Assembly (NCBI GenBank): GCA_900766945.1
Contig: CAAFXD010000148.1
Location: 1-6,309 of the forward strand
Origin: Clostridia bacterium
GTDB lineage: Bacteria > Bacillota > Clostridia > Oscillospirales > Acutalibacteraceae
DNA: 6,309 nt
Direction of reading: 5' to 3'
Position numbers and translations under genes: made by a program. How positions within the stretch are numbered: position 1 is the first letter of the stretch; each line of letters starts with the position of its first letter. The notes under the pieces were generated by a model. It searched no databases. It was not told where the DNA came from and was given only the letters and a program-made list of their open reading frames with translations. Of the stretch, positions 5,983 to 6,309 are shown piece by piece.

Positions 5983-6066
5983 TACATATTGACAAAAAAG
6001 TAAATCTGTGATATTCTGCTCAATGAAAACAGATTAGTAATTGCGTGTCGAGTGATTAGTAAATCA
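5978..6066. promoter_or_regulatory. repeated GTAAWT motifs, candidate repressor operators
   Basis: GTAAAT or GTAATT begins at 5978, 6000, 6037 and 6059. The spacing within each pair is 22 bp, about two helical turns. The last two are part of the direct repeat GATTAGTAA (6032-6040 and 6054-6062), and the last lies in an inverted repeat TGATT-AGTA-AATCA (6053-6066). AATCTGT (6003-6010 region) and ACAGATT (6030-6036) form an inverted pair around the -10 and start of the rep promoter. Binding by the CI-like protein is inference. Confidence 0.5.
5989..6017 (+). promoter_or_regulatory. strong divergent promoter of the rep gene
   Basis: On the plus strand, perfect -35 TTGACA (5989-5994), a 17-bp spacer and -10 TATTCT (6012-6017) with an extended TGA just before it (6009-6011). 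It points at the replication initiator gene and gives a leader of about 195 nt that includes the candidate origin. It is probably the main target of the repressor. Confidence 0.83.
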
Positions 6067-6095
6067 GCTTTCGGAACGGTTGCGGTTTGGGCGTT

Positions 6096-6129
6096 GCGCG
6101 GGAACCCGCATTGCGGGCGCCGCGCCGCC
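6096..6129. other. GC-rich alternative hairpins in the rep leader
   Basis: In an otherwise AT-rich stretch, GCGGG (6098-6102), CCCGC (6105-6109) and GCGGG (6113-6117) allow two mutually exclusive hairpins sharing the middle arm. The palindrome GGCGCC (6116-6121) follows. It lies between the rep promoter and the origin stem-loop. It could be part of the origin, a lagging-strand origin, or an RNA control element; the sequence does not decide. Confidence 0.45.
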
Positions 6130-6134
6130 TCGAT

Positions 6135-6182
6135 TGCAAAAGGTTAGTATTACCCTTTTGCACAACTTGTGTAATTGTGTAA
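6135..6182 (+). other. candidate CRESS-type rolling-circle origin: stem-loop with TAGTATTAC plus tandem iterons
   Basis: A perfect 9-bp stem (TGCAAAAGG at 6135-6143 with CCTTTTGCA at 6154-6162) presents a 10-nt loop, T followed by TAGTATTAC (6145-6153). TAGTATTAC is the circovirus form of the nonanucleotide nicked by Rep in circoviruses, geminiviruses and relatives, where the cut falls between the seventh and eighth bases (here 6151/6152). Five bases (6162-6166) separate the right stem arm's CCTTTTGC from two perfect tandem 8-bp repeats, TTGTGTAA (6167-6174 and 6175-6182), placed like the iterons that Rep binds. The nonanucleotide is on the same strand as rep, upstream of it, as in porcine circoviruses. 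The match and structure are seen; activity as an origin is inferred. Confidence 0.8.
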
Positions 6183-6218
6183 TAAATAATTATTCTAAAA
6201 ACGAAAGGAGCATTAAAA

Positions 6219-6309
6219 ATGCAAGCAAACTTAAAACGGGGGGGTGAACGAATGAGTAAAGCCAAAGATACTCGTTCTCGTAAATTTCAACTAACAATCA
6301 ATAATCCCA
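6219..6309 (+). CDS. rep: CRESS-like HUH replication initiator (Rep), N-terminal 30 codons only
   Basis: The start of a rolling-circle replication initiator, cut by the right edge. The 30 visible residues end in RKFQLTINNP (21-30), which resembles motif I (FTLNNP-like) of HUH-endonuclease Reps from circoviruses, geminiviruses and related bacterial plasmids. In that family the following HUH motif and a tyrosine nick the nonanucleotide origin, and a superfamily 3 helicase domain often follows; none of this is in view. ATG 6219 is chosen because AAGGAG lies 8 nt upstream. An in-frame ATG at 6252, preceded by a G-run, is an alternative start and would begin closer to the motif. It follows a strong promoter and a candidate origin with the matching nonanucleotide, which supports the assignment. 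Other HUH or non-HUH initiators cannot be fully excluded from 30 residues. Confidence 0.75.
   Translation, partial: MQANLKRGGERMSKAKDTRSRKFQLTINNP

Larger units (their letters stand above)
4632..6309. mobile_element. left end of an integrated plasmid- or phage-like element (continues past the window)
   Basis: The element begins at the tRNA-Leu fragment. It then carries a CI-like repressor, divergent promoters, a candidate rolling-circle origin and the start of a replication initiator gene. No integrase is visible; it would be expected further right. Base composition and non-coding density differ from the sugar-use region on the left. The boundary is inferred from the broken tRNA and the gene content; the other end is not seen. 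Confidence 0.75.

Noticed and set aside
5934..6023. 30-residue N-terminal extension of the CI-like repressor
   Set aside because: It spans both the ribosome site AAGGAG and the -35/-10 boxes of the gene itself.
6056..6265. 69-codon minus-strand frame over the rep leader
   Set aside because: Antisense to the rep start, crosses the origin stem-loop and the GC-rich hairpins, has no ribosome site.

Overview
The window most likely comes from the chromosome of a low-to-mid GC Firmicute, probably a gut Clostridium-class (Oscillospiraceae-like) bacterium. The hints are AAGGAG/GGAGGG ribosome sites, strong TTGAC-N17-TATAAT promoters, paired GPH-family sugar transporters, and an intergenic chain of small hairpins of the kind common in that group. 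This assignment is inference, because no marker gene is present.

Left part (1 to about 4380), host sugar-use region. Three genes lie head to tail on the minus strand: a Gfo/Idh/MocA-type oxidoreductase (2976-4277), a complete 500-residue GPH sugar symporter (1248-2750), and a second GPH symporter that runs off the left edge (1-1124). Each has its own promoter, and the first two end in strong intrinsic terminators, so they look like separate transcription units. The oxidoreductase and the complete transporter share a 15-bp promoter-proximal box with 13 identical positions, suggesting one regulator controls both. The substrate cannot be read from the sequence.

Middle (about 4383 to 4690), junction. 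A compact palindromic repeat (4502-4593) is followed by a terminator (4598-4631) and then by the 3' part of a class II tRNA-Leu(CAA) on the minus strand (4632-4686). The tRNA starts abruptly at its anticodon loop and has no 5' half. This is the usual scar of an element integrated into a tRNA gene, so I read it as an attachment site with foreign DNA to its right.

Right part (4687 to the end), integrated element. A non-coding stretch with direct repeats and hairpins leads to a minus-strand CI/LexA-like repressor (5154-5933) whose S24-type domain has Gly where the catalytic Ser should be. Divergent promoters lie back to back, with a repeated GTAAWT motif over them. The plus-strand promoter drives a replication initiator whose first 30 codons are visible (6219 onward) and contain a motif resembling HUH motif I of CRESS-DNA (circovirus/geminivirus-like) Rep proteins. 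In the leader of this rep gene is a 9-bp stem with TAGTATTAC in its loop, followed by two tandem 8-bp repeats. That is the architecture of a circovirus-type rolling-circle origin. Taken together, the right part appears to be one end of a bacterial integrative plasmid or phage-like element with a eukaryotic-ssDNA-virus-type Rep and origin under a repressor switch. This is the most interesting content of the window.
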